From contig NZ_CP017075.1 in NCBI RefSeq assembly GCF_001742225.1, positions 2,356,001 through 2,420,000 of the forward strand: a stretch of 64,000 nt of DNA. Direction: 5' to 3'. Positions 46,611-57,163 of this stretch are shown piece by piece. The notes under the pieces were generated by a model, which worked only from the letters and a program-made list of their open reading frames with translations, was not told the origin of the DNA and ran no database searches. Within the stretch, counting starts at the first letter, position 1. The number at the start of each line of letters is the position of its first letter. The translations under genes and the position numbers were made by a program. This DNA comes from Novosphingobium resinovorum (lineage in GTDB: Bacteria; Pseudomonadota; Alphaproteobacteria; Sphingomonadales; Sphingomonadaceae).

Positions 46611-49600
46611 TCAGGGCCCGACCGAAACCACCGTGAAAGGATCTGACACGCGGCCAATCCGGCCGAGCCCGTCGATGCCGAAGCGGCCTGCTCGCTCATG
46701 CCGGGTCTGCAGCAGGCCCCTGAACAGTTCGGCCAGTGTCGTGGCCCCTACTTCTAGAGGGCTCGCGAACTCGTCGAAGGGGTGGTCGAGTTCGACCTCG
46801 AGAATGTAACCGGCGCACGGTGAGCCGGGATCGAGGACGACCGAGCCGATCGGCTTCGAGGAGGTTTCGTTGCGCAGCCATAGCGCCTGCTCGGGAATGA
46901 AGGCGTCGATACCGTGGCCGCCGTCGCTGATCGTACGGCCAATAATGAGAACGTAGCGGTAATGCTTCCGCACGCGAATGTCCGCCGGCTTTCCGTCGCG
47001 CTGGTACGGGCATAGGTCCGCGTCGACGGAATGGAATGCGATGGGTCCAGCGGGCTTGTGGGCGGCGTTGATCGTGATCTCGAGACGGGCATTGCCATCA
47101 AGGGATCGGGCAAGCTTGCGACTGTCCGCGACCGAGTAGACGAGATGCGGGCTCGAGAGCGGTCCCACACGCTCCTCGTGCGATCCATCGCTGCCGATAC
47201 CGCGAAGTACGCGCCGAAACTGGATCGCCGCGCTCCAGTAGGGTCCGACATCGGCAGGCAGATACATCACGAATGCGCTGGCGTTGGCGAGAGCCTGATT
47301 GCCCGAGCGATCCAGGCTGTAGCCGAAGGGACCGAACAGCGTCAGGCACAGCGACATGTCCTTGTCGGCCGCCTCGTCGGTCATGTCCTTTCTTTTCAGC
47401 CGCGGTTCGATATGCTTGTGTGGGAGCGGCCCATAACGAACCGGCCGCGGGTTGTCGTTCGCCAGATCGTCGCCGATCTCGATGTCTTCGAGTGCCAGGC
47501 GGGCGCGCAGTACTTCACCGGGACCATATTCGCGGAACCAGATTTCATCGACGATGACCAGGTGCGGCGTCGCGTCCGGCGAGATGCCGGGCAAGTTCGG
47601 AACGGGATCCTTGAGCAGCGATGCCGTCAGCGGCAGCACGGCAAGGATATTGACCGGCCTGAGCTCGGACGCACTGCTGTTGCGAACCGCCACACGCCGC
47701 CAGGGTCCACGACTGTCGGCCACCGCGTCATTCGTCTTAGGCGGCTCTGCGATGACCGACCGGCGATCGAGAGGCAGAACACCGGCATAACGCGACGTGA
47801 CGCTCAGCGAATACCGCAAGTAGTCGGCGAGGGATTGCGCATCGCGTGGATCGGACAGCAGGCGGGCCGTCGCCAAGGAATGACCCGACGTGTCGCGCGG
47901 CCAACGCGCGCGGTGACGCGGCCGCTCGACGAACCCGCGATCTATTTCGGTCAGGAGATCGAACTTGATGACTTCGTCCGCACTGTCGCGCGTGTCCTGG
48001 TCGGTCGCCGCCAGCTCGATGGGCAGGCCGCTGGCGAGCCGGCGTTCGAGGTCGGCCGGGTCGCCTTCGGTGACGTAAGGCAGATTGCGCCAGACCCAGC
48101 GCTGCCGTCGGAGCTCGAAGCGATCGACATAGGCGAGATTTGAGACCGCCCCGGCATAGTCAACGGCGACTAGGCCATCGGGTTCGGGAGCCAGACTGAG
48201 CGCGGCATAGAGGTCCGCAGGACGCGGCAGGTCCATGGTCGCGGTCTCGACGAGGATCGTTTCGCCCGGATGGACGACATAGATGACACCGCCCTCGTCG
48301 TGGGTGGGCATCCCTTTATAGGCGAGCGCATCGGCATCGAAGCGATCGTGATCGTTCTTTTCGCACAGCAGCGAGATCGTCACGGTAGCGAAGTGCCCCT
48401 TGGCCGGCGGTGTTATATGAAGGCCCGCCGTCGGCGGCGTATCCGCCATCTCGATTTCCAGCGGCGCCTTGCTGAAAGGCTTCTGCATGTCCGGGACCAC
48501 GAACCGGTGAAATTTGCGAGCGACCTGACCGGTGGGATTGCCGTCGGGCCCAAACATCTGGGTGTCGATCAGGACCGCACTCGCGGCGGGATCGTGCGGC
48601 AGGAGATCCTCGACCCGGTCCGCCAGAGCCTGAGGATCAGCTTGCAGCGCTTCACGCTCGCGAGCGATGCGCGCGTACTCCGTCATGAGCCGTGCGATGT
48701 CTTGGTTCGCCGTCGCCGAGTTTACCGGCGGCATGGCCCAGCACTGCAGCGTATGCTCATCGATCCGTGGCGGCTCGACGACAAACCGGTAGCGCGCCAG
48801 TGTGCCATCAAGGCTCGGTATCGTGCTGCCCGGAGCCGTCGGTTCGCTGAACAACAAGACCGGCGGGCTTTGCCCTTTGCCGTGCTGGGCTTCCCACCAC
48901 TCGCCGGCAAGCAAGACTACGTCGGCCGCGAGCGCTGGCCAGCCTTTGACGCGTTCGCCGGGCTTGAGATTGAGTGCGCCAAGCGGCACCCGCCGCTTGA
49001 AATGGATCGTCGCAGTGGTGGCAGCCGGCGCCGACAAGCCGGCCAGGTCCGGCTGCCAAGGCTGCACCGGCGCGATCTCGCGCGGCAGCCCGCCGCCGCG
49101 ATCCTTGACAAAGGCCGCGAGCTGATAGGTATCGGCATAGCGCAAGGCCGGTGCACGGGCTTGTTCCCAACCGGAGATTTTGTGGATCCCGGCGGACGCG
49201 TATACGACCTCGCCAGGATCGACCCAGCCGATGGGATTGTCGGCGCCCGTTCCCTGATCGGCGTGAAGGAACGACAAGGCGCTCGGCCCCACCATCAGTT
49301 GGCCGCGATAGGTGTCGTCGTTGCGCAACACCCCGTCCTTGAATGCCAGCGCGATCCCGTTGATCGCGATAGTATCGTCGGCCGGCAGGACCATGGTCGC
49401 CGGACTGCCCCAAGGCGTTTTGTGCAGGATATGGCTCTCGTCAAGCACCGGTTGGCCGGCAGTGACGATCCGCCAGGGTGCGTTCGTGAAATCGCCATCG
49501 CTCGAACGCCGCACCAAGAGGCCGATCTGCGCCATCTCGGTATCGGTGCTGCGGGTCTGATTCGCCGCGGGATCGTAGCCCATGAGCCGGTGCTCCGGCG

Positions 49601-50900
49601 GCCCGACCACGAAATCAATGCCCTCGCCAGGCTTTACCGGTCCAGCCTCGCCGTCGAGCTTCAGGAAGGCGTGAACCGCCGGCAGCATGGCCGTCGCCAG
49701 AACGGCGCTGTCGAGCGCGAAGTGCCCGATCTCGATTGGCGGCGCATCGGCGTAGGCAACGCGCCCATCGACGATTGCGGCTTCCAGCTGCGCCCAGTTG
49801 ATCGACCACCATTCGGCGATGGCCTGGGCCGCCGGCTCGAAGAGATCGTCGACGCCGACGATCTTCGGCGTGGCGAGCACCTTGGCGGCAAATTCGTAAG
49901 CCTGGTTCCTGCGCGCGTCGTCGCTCAGGCGCGCCGCGACATGGGCGGCTGCCAACCGAAAGGCGTCGGCCATGGCCGCCGTAATAGGCGAACCAGGATT
50001 TGCCGGGCGCAGAGCGGCGCGCATGACATCGACGGAAGGCAGTGCGGCCAGGGCTTTTGGGTCGCCGTTCTTGCGCAGCAACTCGTCGATTTCGGCGAGG
50101 CTGTTGGCCCGGCTGTCGGCCACCGCCAGCCAATAGGTCTTGAGGTCACCGGCACCGCCCTTGAACAGCTCTCTTGCCGCCAAGGGCAAGCTATAAGCAA
50201 GAAGCGTCGGCTCGCCCGGAGCGTCGTAGCTAAGCGTGACCCGGCCGTCCGGATCAACGACGCGCGATTTGAGGTCCAGCGCGAAATGCACCTTCCGATT
50301 GGCATCATAGACTCTATGTGGCGCGATCACGGCCAGCAAAGGCCTCGGATCGGCTGCCGCAGCAGCGCGGACCGGGTCGAGGTCGATCTGCAGGTACCAG
50401 CGCGCGCGCAGTGGGACCGCGAGCGAGGCCGGCAGCGCAGCCATGGCCGAAGCGATGCCGAACCAGGGGTGTGGTTGCAGGATCGCAGGTGCGTCAGGGT
50501 CCGTCGGATCGGGCGTTTCGACGTCCCCTTCTTCCGCCATGTGATCGCCGTCCCAACCGAAGACGAGCTGTTTCTTATCCGCCATGGCGACCGCGTCGGC
50601 CTCGATGCTCGCGTCGAGCAGGGCCGAGAAGGCCGTGGCCGCGGGGGCAACGGCAGTTATGGTCCACGACTGGTCGATGACGGCGGAGAAGAGGAACAGT
50701 TCGAAGTGTTTGTCCGAGCCCGCCGCCTCATCGAACAGCGTGTCCGGCATCAAGGCGGAGACGAGGCTGCCCGGCCCGTGCGCGAGCGCATCGTAGGCGG
50801 CGGCGGCATTGAGGGCCACCCAGGTCTCGGGTGCGTTGTCCGCCACGCGCGGGCCCACCGGATGCAGATCGAGCGCCAGGCGCAGGTCGGGATTGCTCAT
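46611..50900 (-). CDS. Giant uncharacterised protein, 1429 residues (island operon gene 3)
   Basis: The protein has no signal peptide, no evident membrane helices and no motif I recognise. The N-terminus (MSNPDLRLALDLHPVGPRVADNAPE) leads into long stretches of mixed alpha/beta and beta-rich sequence. A helical segment lies near residues 730-780 (IARLMTEYARIAREREALQADPQALADRVEDLL). Beta-strand blocks with VVHPGETILVETATM and HLVIVDEIWFREYGPGEVLRARLAL follow. Its ATG overlaps the stop of the 2088-residue gene by 4 nt, so they are made together and perhaps in similar amounts. A long antisense frame (48270-50918) is a shadow. Function unknown. Confidence 0.8.
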   Translation of the reverse strand: MSNPDLRLALDLHPVGPRVADNAPETWVALNAAAAYDALAHGPGSLVSALMPDTLFDEAAGSDKHFELFLFSAVIDQSWTITAVAPAATAFSALLDASIEADAVAMADKKQLVFGWDGDHMAEEGDVETPDPTDPDAPAILQPHPWFGIASAMAALPASLAVPLRARWYLQIDLDPVRAAAAADPRPLLAVIAPHRVYDANRKVHFALDLKSRVVDPDGRVTLSYDAPGEPTLLAYSLPLAARELFKGGAGDLKTYWLAVADSRANSLAEIDELLRKNGDPKALAALPSVDVMRAALRPANPGSPITAAMADAFRLAAAHVAARLSDDARRNQAYEFAAKVLATPKIVGVDDLFEPAAQAIAEWWSINWAQLEAAIVDGRVAYADAPPIEIGHFALDSAVLATAMLPAVHAFLKLDGEAGPVKPGEGIDFVVGPPEHRLMGYDPAANQTRSTDTEMAQIGLLVRRSSDGDFTNAPWRIVTAGQPVLDESHILHKTPWGSPATMVLPADDTIAINGIALAFKDGVLRNDDTYRGQLMVGPSALSFLHADQGTGADNPIGWVDPGEVVYASAGIHKISGWEQARAPALRYADTYQLAAFVKDRGGGLPREIAPVQPWQPDLAGLSAPAATTATIHFKRRVPLGALNLKPGERVKGWPALAADVVLLAGEWWEAQHGKGQSPPVLLFSEPTAPGSTIPSLDGTLARYRFVVEPPRIDEHTLQCWAMPPVNSATANQDIARLMTEYARIAREREALQADPQALADRVEDLLPHDPAASAVLIDTQMFGPDGNPTGQVARKFHRFVVPDMQKPFSKAPLEIEMADTPPTAGLHITPPAKGHFATVTISLLCEKNDHDRFDADALAYKGMPTHDEGGVIYVVHPGETILVETATMDLPRPADLYAALSLAPEPDGLVAVDYAGAVSNLAYVDRFELRRQRWVWRNLPYVTEGDPADLERRLASGLPIELAATDQDTRDSADEVIKFDLLTEIDRGFVERPRHRARWPRDTSGHSLATARLLSDPRDAQSLADYLRYSLSVTSRYAGVLPLDRRSVIAEPPKTNDAVADSRGPWRRVAVRNSSASELRPVNILAVLPLTASLLKDPVPNLPGISPDATPHLVIVDEIWFREYGPGEVLRARLALEDIEIGDDLANDNPRPVRYGPLPHKHIEPRLKRKDMTDEAADKDMSLCLTLFGPFGYSLDRSGNQALANASAFVMYLPADVGPYWSAAIQFRRVLRGIGSDGSHEERVGPLSSPHLVYSVADSRKLARSLDGNARLEITINAAHKPAGPIAFHSVDADLCPYQRDGKPADIRVRKHYRYVLIIGRTISDGGHGIDAFIPEQALWLRNETSSKPIGSVVLDPGSPCAGYILEVELDHPFDEFASPLEVGATTLAELFRGLLQTRHERAGRFGIDGLGRIGRVSDPFTVVSVGP

Positions 50901-53900
50901 GGCAGGTCCAGGGTCTGATAGTGGAATTGGATCGTCTCGAACTCGGTCAGCTCATGGGTCAGGCGAAGCGTTGATCCGCCGCCTCCCGAGAAGAGGCGCT
51001 CGAAGGCACGATCGAGCCGGAGCGTGTAGAAAAACGAGATGCGTATGCGGACTTCGACCCGCCCGCGCGCAATCATTCCACCCTGGCTGGTGTAAGTGAT
51101 CGTCGCCGTCAGCCGGAGATAGGCCGAAGCGATAGAGAGGATCGAGAACTCGCCCCAGATCAGCAAACCGAGCGAGACCGAGGTGCTTCCCGAACCGCCC
51201 GCTCCGCTTACGCGGCGGAATTCGACACCCGCGGTGAACAAGAGACCGGCGCTGCCACGCGCGAAAGCGAAGTTGAGCGCGGCGAAAGCGCCGGCGGAGA
51301 TGCCGATGCTGACGCGAGTGCTGAACACGTCGGGTGGGCGATAGGCGATTTCGATACCGGCCCAGCCGCCGCCGCCGAGAAAGAGCACTGCAAGCCCGAA
51401 CGGGCGATCGGGCTTGCTCAGCCAGAAGCCGGTCCGGATCTCGAACCCGTCGGTGACCGCAAGGGCCAGATTGTAATGGAAGGTGACACCGGTCAGCGTG
51501 AACGCACCGGTGCCGATGTCGGGGAGCGGAAGCGAAAGCGTTGCGCTGATACCGGCAGGCAGCAGCGGCATGATCGTCAGGCCCTCGTCTTGCGGCAGCA
51601 ACGCCTTCAGGGCGTCGGTGACGAAGCTGAGCTCGTCGGCAAGGATGACGTCTTCTGCCTCGAACTTGAAGTCGAACCGGCCGTCGTTGCCGAAGACGAG
51701 CTCGCCGCCGCGGATTGTGACGATCGCGGTACCGCCGAGGCCCAGCTTCCAGTTCGCCTTGATAGAAGCGTAGACGTCTTGGACGCGCTGCTGCTGCGCA
51801 CCGACCTCGACTCGGATATGCGCGCGCAGCCGCGCCTGCTGCAGAGCGATCGCCACCGGCGGCAGAGACAGGAGATCGATGTCACCTTCGAACTGCTTGT
51901 CGATATCGACGTCCGACCAGGCCCTCAGGCGATCCTTGTCGAACCCGTGCTTGACCTTAAGCCAGTCGTATTCCTCGAGCCTGTCGTTCGCGAGGCGCAG
52001 TTCGGGGAAGAGGTATTCGAGTTTCATCCCGGCGAGATCGGGAAGCAAGTCCGACAGTTCGATGTTCGCGAGCTGCGGCAGCAACCGTTCGCGCAAGCGA
52101 TCGAACGGCACCATCGCGCTCAGCGCGTTGAGCGAGGCGGCGCCCAAGTCGTTGATGAGAGCGCTGGCGCGGGTGACGTCGAGAACCTGCTTTCCGCGCT
52201 CGTAGTAGTAGCCGAGCGTGTCGCGGGTACACTGCAGCGTGTCGGTTTCGATGCCGCTCGCCAGAAGCCGGGTCACTTCGAAGGCGGTGGGTGTCGCCTC
52301 GGCCAGAAGGTCGCGGTGGATTTTCGCGAGGTCCGCCTTGATGTCGGCAACGATCGCCTGCTCGGCATGCTTGATAGCCTGATCGAAAGAATCGGCGAGC
52401 CCAGCCCCCGCCGCTTCCAAGGCATCGACGACATCTTCGACCGATCCGAGTTTGAGCGCGGCTTCCAGTTTCGCGATCTGACCGGCAGCCGCTTTCTTGA
52501 AGTCGAGCGCCGCGGTAAATGTGCCCGCGACCTGCGGCCAGTCCCCAAGCTTCTGCAAGTCTGTCAGCTTCGCGGAGATGCTCATGCCTATGCCAGCGGT
52601 CCACCCCGCGGCCTTGCTTTCGATGTCCTGGCGCGCGGATTGGAGCGTTGCTTCGAGCGCCACGATGTCACCGGCGTCGCGTAGCGCCTGGATCTTGGCG
52701 TATTGCAGCGCCTTCAACTCGGCCTGGACCTTGTCGACCTCTTCGCGCCATTTGATCCCGCTCAACTCGGCCGCGAGATCGGGAAGCCAAGTGCCTAGCC
52801 GCATGCGAAGCCAGTCTTCGGCAGGCAGCAGGCCCGCTGCGATTCCCATCAACTCCGCCCAGTCGGGTTCACCGAACTCGAAAGGCGGCACTTCCTCGAG
52901 CGTGAGCTGCGCGATGCTCAGAGTCTCGCTGAGCTGCGCGGTCGCCGCATCGGGAAGCTTCGTCACGGCGGCCGCAGCGGCAGGGCCTCCGAACAGCTCG
53001 CCCAGCAGCTCCGAGACCCGGCCGGTCAGACCGACACCGAGCCGCTGCACCGCCGCCAGGGCTTTGTCGGCTTCGGCGCGAAACTGGCGGTCGATATCCT
53101 CAGCGCGCTCGCTGTTCTCCTCATACAGCGTGCGGACATCGACGATGGCGCGCGCGAACGTAGCGCCTATCGCGCGCAAACCTCCGACGACTTGCCGCTC
53201 GAAGTCGGCGATAGTGTGGCGCAGGTTGGCAAGCGCTTGGTCGGCCAGGAATTCGATCTGGCCGACCCGTTGATGCGCCTGCAACATCGCCGTCTGCAGC
53301 GCGGCGATAGCGCTGCGCCGCGCTTCTTCGAGAGATTTGTCGCCAAGCATGGCAGCCGCATCGCCCAGCATGGTGCCAAGATCAGCAAGTTCTCGCCGCG
53401 CGTTGTCGATAAAACTCGCGGTCGCGGCCTCGGCGCGCCGCGACCAGGTCCCGGCGAGATCCCCAAGACTGGTCTCCTTTGCAGTAATTCCGTCGACGAG
53501 ATCTTTGACCGGCTGCTTCAAGCGGCCGATCAGCGCATTGGCGTCCTTCAGGAACTGCTTGTGCTCGGCCGATCCGACATCATCGAACTGACCGGCGTGC
53601 TCGCGGGCATAATCGCGCAACTCCGCCAGCTTGTCGGAGATGAGGGCATCGGCCTTCGCCAGAGGCTTACCGACGACGCGGGCGAGCGATTGCTCGGCCG
53701 GCACCACCGCCGGCAGCGCGCGAACGGCCGTCACAGTGTGCAGGCGGGCCTCGATCGCGTTGGGCTGCCGGCCATGCATGAGATCGACCGCCTCGGCGTT
53801 CGGCACGACGTTCGTCGTGAACCGGGAGAGCCCGATCGTTGCCCGGCGCGCGCCGGGCTGGCGCCGAGCGGCGCGAAAGCTGGGCCGGTAGTCGCCTTCA

Positions 53901-56900
53901 GGCTCGGGATCAGGCAGCCACAACGGCCCGTCCACTTCCGGCCACGCCGGCCAGAGGTCGGTGTCGGCGCCGTCCTCGCGCCGGGTCGAGGTGAAGAACT
54001 GATAGCCGCTCGGATCGGCCTCGTTGGCCACGAGTCCGCCGCCCTTCTCCGGCGCGCGAGCGCCCTCGACGAAAATCCGGGGGCGCGGGAAGAAGTGTTC
54101 TTCGTCCGCGCTTAAGGGTCCCCATAGTGAGATCATCTGGCCCTGCGTGACGTCGCGCGCCCAGTTCGCCTTCACCGGCATGATCGTCGTCTCGAACGTG
54201 CTTTGACGGATCGGCCCGGCGAGCGGGATCCCGGTGCGGCTCTCGTCGAGCTGTCGGCGCGGCTGGGTCACTTCGACATATTCGCGGACCTTTCGCAGGC
54301 CCATGAAGCCCTCGAACCCTTCCTTGTCGGGGCGCTGCTCGTCGTAGGTATCGTATCCGGGATAGGCGGGAGCGCCGCTCGCGTAGCGCGGCGCGCGCCG
54401 GGTGCTGCGCTGGTAGACGATGACGTGACGAGCCTGGTTCCAATAGCGGGCGATGCGCCCGATCCGCATCAGGACCAGGGATTCCAGGTGGCCCTGCTTG
54501 GTCTTGGAGATGATGACTGTCTTGCCGTTGGCGTAGCTCGCGACCTGGCTGCCATCGGCCCCGAAGGGACCAAAAGCAACGCCTTCGAGCGCGGCCGACA
54601 CCGATTTCGGCTTCTCGAGAAACTCCTCGTAGATGCCCGGCGACTGGAACAGCCAGTCGACCCCGCCGCGCAGTGGGTCGCGCCCGGCCTGGGGCTTCCC
54701 GTTCGCATAATCGGCAATGCGGAACGGATGGGCGGTGTTGCGGGTCTCGCGTTGCTCGACCACTACGCCTTCGCTGATCTTGAGCAGGCCGCGATCGCCG
54801 ACACTGCGAAACAGCGGCCACCAGCTCGGTCGATGGTGGAGGTCCAGAACCCATTGGGCGCGCTGCGTGGCGTAACCAATTCGCAGCTGGTCGAGCGCCC
54901 CATTTGCGGCGGCGAGGTGAAGCGTCTCCGGCTCGCGCGTCCTGCCGCGGCGGACCAGCCCGACCATGGCGTCGGCAAACGGCACGCGGCCGATCAGGGC
55001 GTCGAGTTCGGCGACGCGCAGGCCGCCGGCGGCGATACTCGTGGTGAGCCCGTAGACGAGTTCGAGCTCGGCGCTCTCAACCTTGAGGCCGGTGACGCCG
55101 GTTCGCCGCGCCATGAGTCGGCGCAGCATCCAGGGCGGCGGCGCACGCGCGGTGTCGATGTCGGTGCGATCGACGGTCAGCAAGGCGTTGGGACTGAAGC
55201 GGTACTGGACCGGCTCGCCCGCGACCGGCACTTCCACCGCAGGTGACGTGCCTGGGAGCGCGAGGCGTCCCTTGATCATCTCCTCGCCGATCGCCTGCGG
55301 CGGCAGGACGATCTCCATGTCGCCCTTGCCGACGCGGAATTCCCAGCCCGCCGGCGCTTCGCTGTCGTCGCTGTATTCGGCGACGTGGAGATCGCCATCG
55401 AACGCCAGCGTGTCGCGCACGCGGGCGATGGTCAGCGGCGCCGGGTCGATCACGACGACGTCGGAGCCGAAGTCGCCGGCGCCGTTGGTGCGATCGGCGC
55501 TCAGGCGCAGAACGCGGCTCTGGCGGTCGTTGGCGAATTCGCGAAGCGTGAAGGTCAGGTCGACGCGTGAAGACGGATCCGACAGATCGACCGAGATCGG
55601 CCGCGGCCGATCCAGCCAAGCGGACAGGAATTCGAAGCCCGGCTCGGGGTCCTGCCCCACGGCGCCGAGCGTGCCTTCGGCGAATTCGAGCATGATTTCG
55701 CAGCCCAGCGGCCGTCGCTCCAGCAATTCGCCGCGACTTTCGAGACTGAACTGGAACTGTGCCGAGGTCAGCCGCTTCGCCTGGGTCCGCACGCCGCCCA
55801 GCAGCCAGTCGGCCGCGGTCAGAACAGGCGCCGCGGACCCAGGCACCAAGGCGTAGGAGAGACAGTCCAGCGCGAACGGGTTGCGCTTGCCGCTCGCTTC
55901 GGCCAGCGACCATGCACTTTCGGGAGAGGTCGGATTATCGCTGTCGTCACGGTAGAAGAAGGCGTCTTCGGCGGCGAAAGCCAGCCGTGTCGCCTGCCCG
56001 TCGACCGACCCGGCGCCGCCAAGCTCGTGACGCAGCTCGGTCCCGCCGGGCGCACCGGAGGGATTGATCACGACCTGCTGCAGCATCACCGCGCTCGCGT
56101 CGCCATAGAGGTCGCCCGTTACGCGGAAGCGAAGATCGACGCGGTCGGTGGCCGATCCTTCAAGACGCGTGGGGACCGTGGTGAAGCGCCCCCGCGCGCG
56201 CGCTGCTGCAAGTCCGAGCGGATAATGGCTAGCGATGTGCCGATACAGGGTCGGTAGGCTGAGGACGTCGCGCTCGTCGCTGGGCGTCGCTGCCGGCACG
56301 TCCTTCCAATCGACGATCCAACTGTCGGTCCGCCGTACGGCTTTGCCATCGGGATGAACATGCCGGGCGCACAGCAAGTGAAGATCACCGGCGGCGAGGA
56401 GCGATCGGCCAACCACGTCTCCTGCCCCGCCCAGTGCGCGCGAGCTCACGGGGGCCATATTGTGGAAGTCGGCATTGATGAACAGTTTGGCGGCAAGCTG
56501 CTGCTCGCCGCGCTTCGTCCGGTCGATCTTCGCCAGATAGTAGGCTGGCGGCTGAGGCAGAGTATCGAACTGAAGGATATCGACGAGCCATGACTCTGCC
56601 TGCTTCGTTCCTCCGCCGAGCAGGCGTCCAAGCTCATCGACGTCCTTGTTCGACAGCAGGCGGATTTCTTCGCGGTCGGCGAATTCGTCGAGCGAATGCT
56701 CGTTTTTGGGCGAGAAGCTGACCCAGCCGGGCTTGTCGCGCCGCCGTTGGACCGCGTAATGGAACCGGGTCGTGGTCATTACCCGCAATTCACCGGAAAC
56801 CGCGCCGATGACCAACTCGAACCAGATGCCGGCTCCAGCGGGGGTAAGAGGGTTGGCCCAATGGAATGCGATGGTGAGCGCGTAGCCATTGCGCAAGGTT

Positions 56901-57163
56901 CGCGTCGCGCCGGTCCCGGACAGGTAGCTCGTATTGTCGACGAACATCAGGGGTTCTGGCGTTCTGATATCCCTGGGCTTGACGATAGCCGGCTGCTGGG
57001 TCGCCTCGATGACCAGAACATCACCGCTGGTAAACTGCAGCTTGATGCGATCGAAGCCTTTCCATTTCCACTGGCCGGGCTGGCCCCAGTCGAGATTCGG
57101 ACCCTCGAGAGTGATCTTTTGTGCACCGCCGTTGACGGCGACATGGATGGATTTCAGGGTCAT
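50897..57163 (-). CDS. Giant uncharacterised protein, 2088 residues (island operon gene 2)
   Basis: The largest gene of the window. Roughly three regions are visible. Residues 1-about 1180 are beta-rich with no known domain. Residues about 1180-1750 are helical and Ala/Glu/Leu-rich with coiled-coil character (KLAELRDYAREHAGQF, AIAALQTAMLQAHQRVGQIEF, KVQAELKALQYAKIQALRDA). Residues about 1760-2060 are Gly/Ser/aromatic-rich beta sequence (FGLAVLFLGGGGWAGIEIAY, STRVSIGISAGAFAALNFAF, SVSLGLLIWGEFSILSIASA) that could form amphipathic strands or insert in a membrane. There is no signal peptide. It is coupled by ATGA overlaps to genes on both sides. Function unknown. Confidence 0.82.
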   Translation of the reverse strand: MTLKSIHVAVNGGAQKITLEGPNLDWGQPGQWKWKGFDRIKLQFTSGDVLVIEATQQPAIVKPRDIRTPEPLMFVDNTSYLSGTGATRTLRNGYALTIAFHWANPLTPAGAGIWFELVIGAVSGELRVMTTTRFHYAVQRRRDKPGWVSFSPKNEHSLDEFADREEIRLLSNKDVDELGRLLGGGTKQAESWLVDILQFDTLPQPPAYYLAKIDRTKRGEQQLAAKLFINADFHNMAPVSSRALGGAGDVVGRSLLAAGDLHLLCARHVHPDGKAVRRTDSWIVDWKDVPAATPSDERDVLSLPTLYRHIASHYPLGLAAARARGRFTTVPTRLEGSATDRVDLRFRVTGDLYGDASAVMLQQVVINPSGAPGGTELRHELGGAGSVDGQATRLAFAAEDAFFYRDDSDNPTSPESAWSLAEASGKRNPFALDCLSYALVPGSAAPVLTAADWLLGGVRTQAKRLTSAQFQFSLESRGELLERRPLGCEIMLEFAEGTLGAVGQDPEPGFEFLSAWLDRPRPISVDLSDPSSRVDLTFTLREFANDRQSRVLRLSADRTNGAGDFGSDVVVIDPAPLTIARVRDTLAFDGDLHVAEYSDDSEAPAGWEFRVGKGDMEIVLPPQAIGEEMIKGRLALPGTSPAVEVPVAGEPVQYRFSPNALLTVDRTDIDTARAPPPWMLRRLMARRTGVTGLKVESAELELVYGLTTSIAAGGLRVAELDALIGRVPFADAMVGLVRRGRTREPETLHLAAANGALDQLRIGYATQRAQWVLDLHHRPSWWPLFRSVGDRGLLKISEGVVVEQRETRNTAHPFRIADYANGKPQAGRDPLRGGVDWLFQSPGIYEEFLEKPKSVSAALEGVAFGPFGADGSQVASYANGKTVIISKTKQGHLESLVLMRIGRIARYWNQARHVIVYQRSTRRAPRYASGAPAYPGYDTYDEQRPDKEGFEGFMGLRKVREYVEVTQPRRQLDESRTGIPLAGPIRQSTFETTIMPVKANWARDVTQGQMISLWGPLSADEEHFFPRPRIFVEGARAPEKGGGLVANEADPSGYQFFTSTRREDGADTDLWPAWPEVDGPLWLPDPEPEGDYRPSFRAARRQPGARRATIGLSRFTTNVVPNAEAVDLMHGRQPNAIEARLHTVTAVRALPAVVPAEQSLARVVGKPLAKADALISDKLAELRDYAREHAGQFDDVGSAEHKQFLKDANALIGRLKQPVKDLVDGITAKETSLGDLAGTWSRRAEAATASFIDNARRELADLGTMLGDAAAMLGDKSLEEARRSAIAALQTAMLQAHQRVGQIEFLADQALANLRHTIADFERQVVGGLRAIGATFARAIVDVRTLYEENSERAEDIDRQFRAEADKALAAVQRLGVGLTGRVSELLGELFGGPAAAAAVTKLPDAATAQLSETLSIAQLTLEEVPPFEFGEPDWAELMGIAAGLLPAEDWLRMRLGTWLPDLAAELSGIKWREEVDKVQAELKALQYAKIQALRDAGDIVALEATLQSARQDIESKAAGWTAGIGMSISAKLTDLQKLGDWPQVAGTFTAALDFKKAAAGQIAKLEAALKLGSVEDVVDALEAAGAGLADSFDQAIKHAEQAIVADIKADLAKIHRDLLAEATPTAFEVTRLLASGIETDTLQCTRDTLGYYYERGKQVLDVTRASALINDLGAASLNALSAMVPFDRLRERLLPQLANIELSDLLPDLAGMKLEYLFPELRLANDRLEEYDWLKVKHGFDKDRLRAWSDVDIDKQFEGDIDLLSLPPVAIALQQARLRAHIRVEVGAQQQRVQDVYASIKANWKLGLGGTAIVTIRGGELVFGNDGRFDFKFEAEDVILADELSFVTDALKALLPQDEGLTIMPLLPAGISATLSLPLPDIGTGAFTLTGVTFHYNLALAVTDGFEIRTGFWLSKPDRPFGLAVLFLGGGGWAGIEIAYRPPDVFSTRVSIGISAGAFAALNFAFARGSAGLLFTAGVEFRRVSGAGGSGSTSVSLGLLIWGEFSILSIASAYLRLTATITYTSQGGMIARGRVEVRIRISFFYTLRLDRAFERLFSGGGGSTLRLTHELTEFETIQFHYQTLDLP

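Noticed and set aside
46375..46809. 144-codon plus-strand frame at the end of the giant operon
   Set aside because: It overlaps the end of the 1429-residue gene and has no coding character of its own.
48270..50918. 882-codon open frame on the plus strand, antisense to the 1429-residue gene
   Set aside because: It is a high-GC shadow rich in Arg, His and Asp with no domain logic; the reverse-strand frame has coupled neighbours and natural composition.
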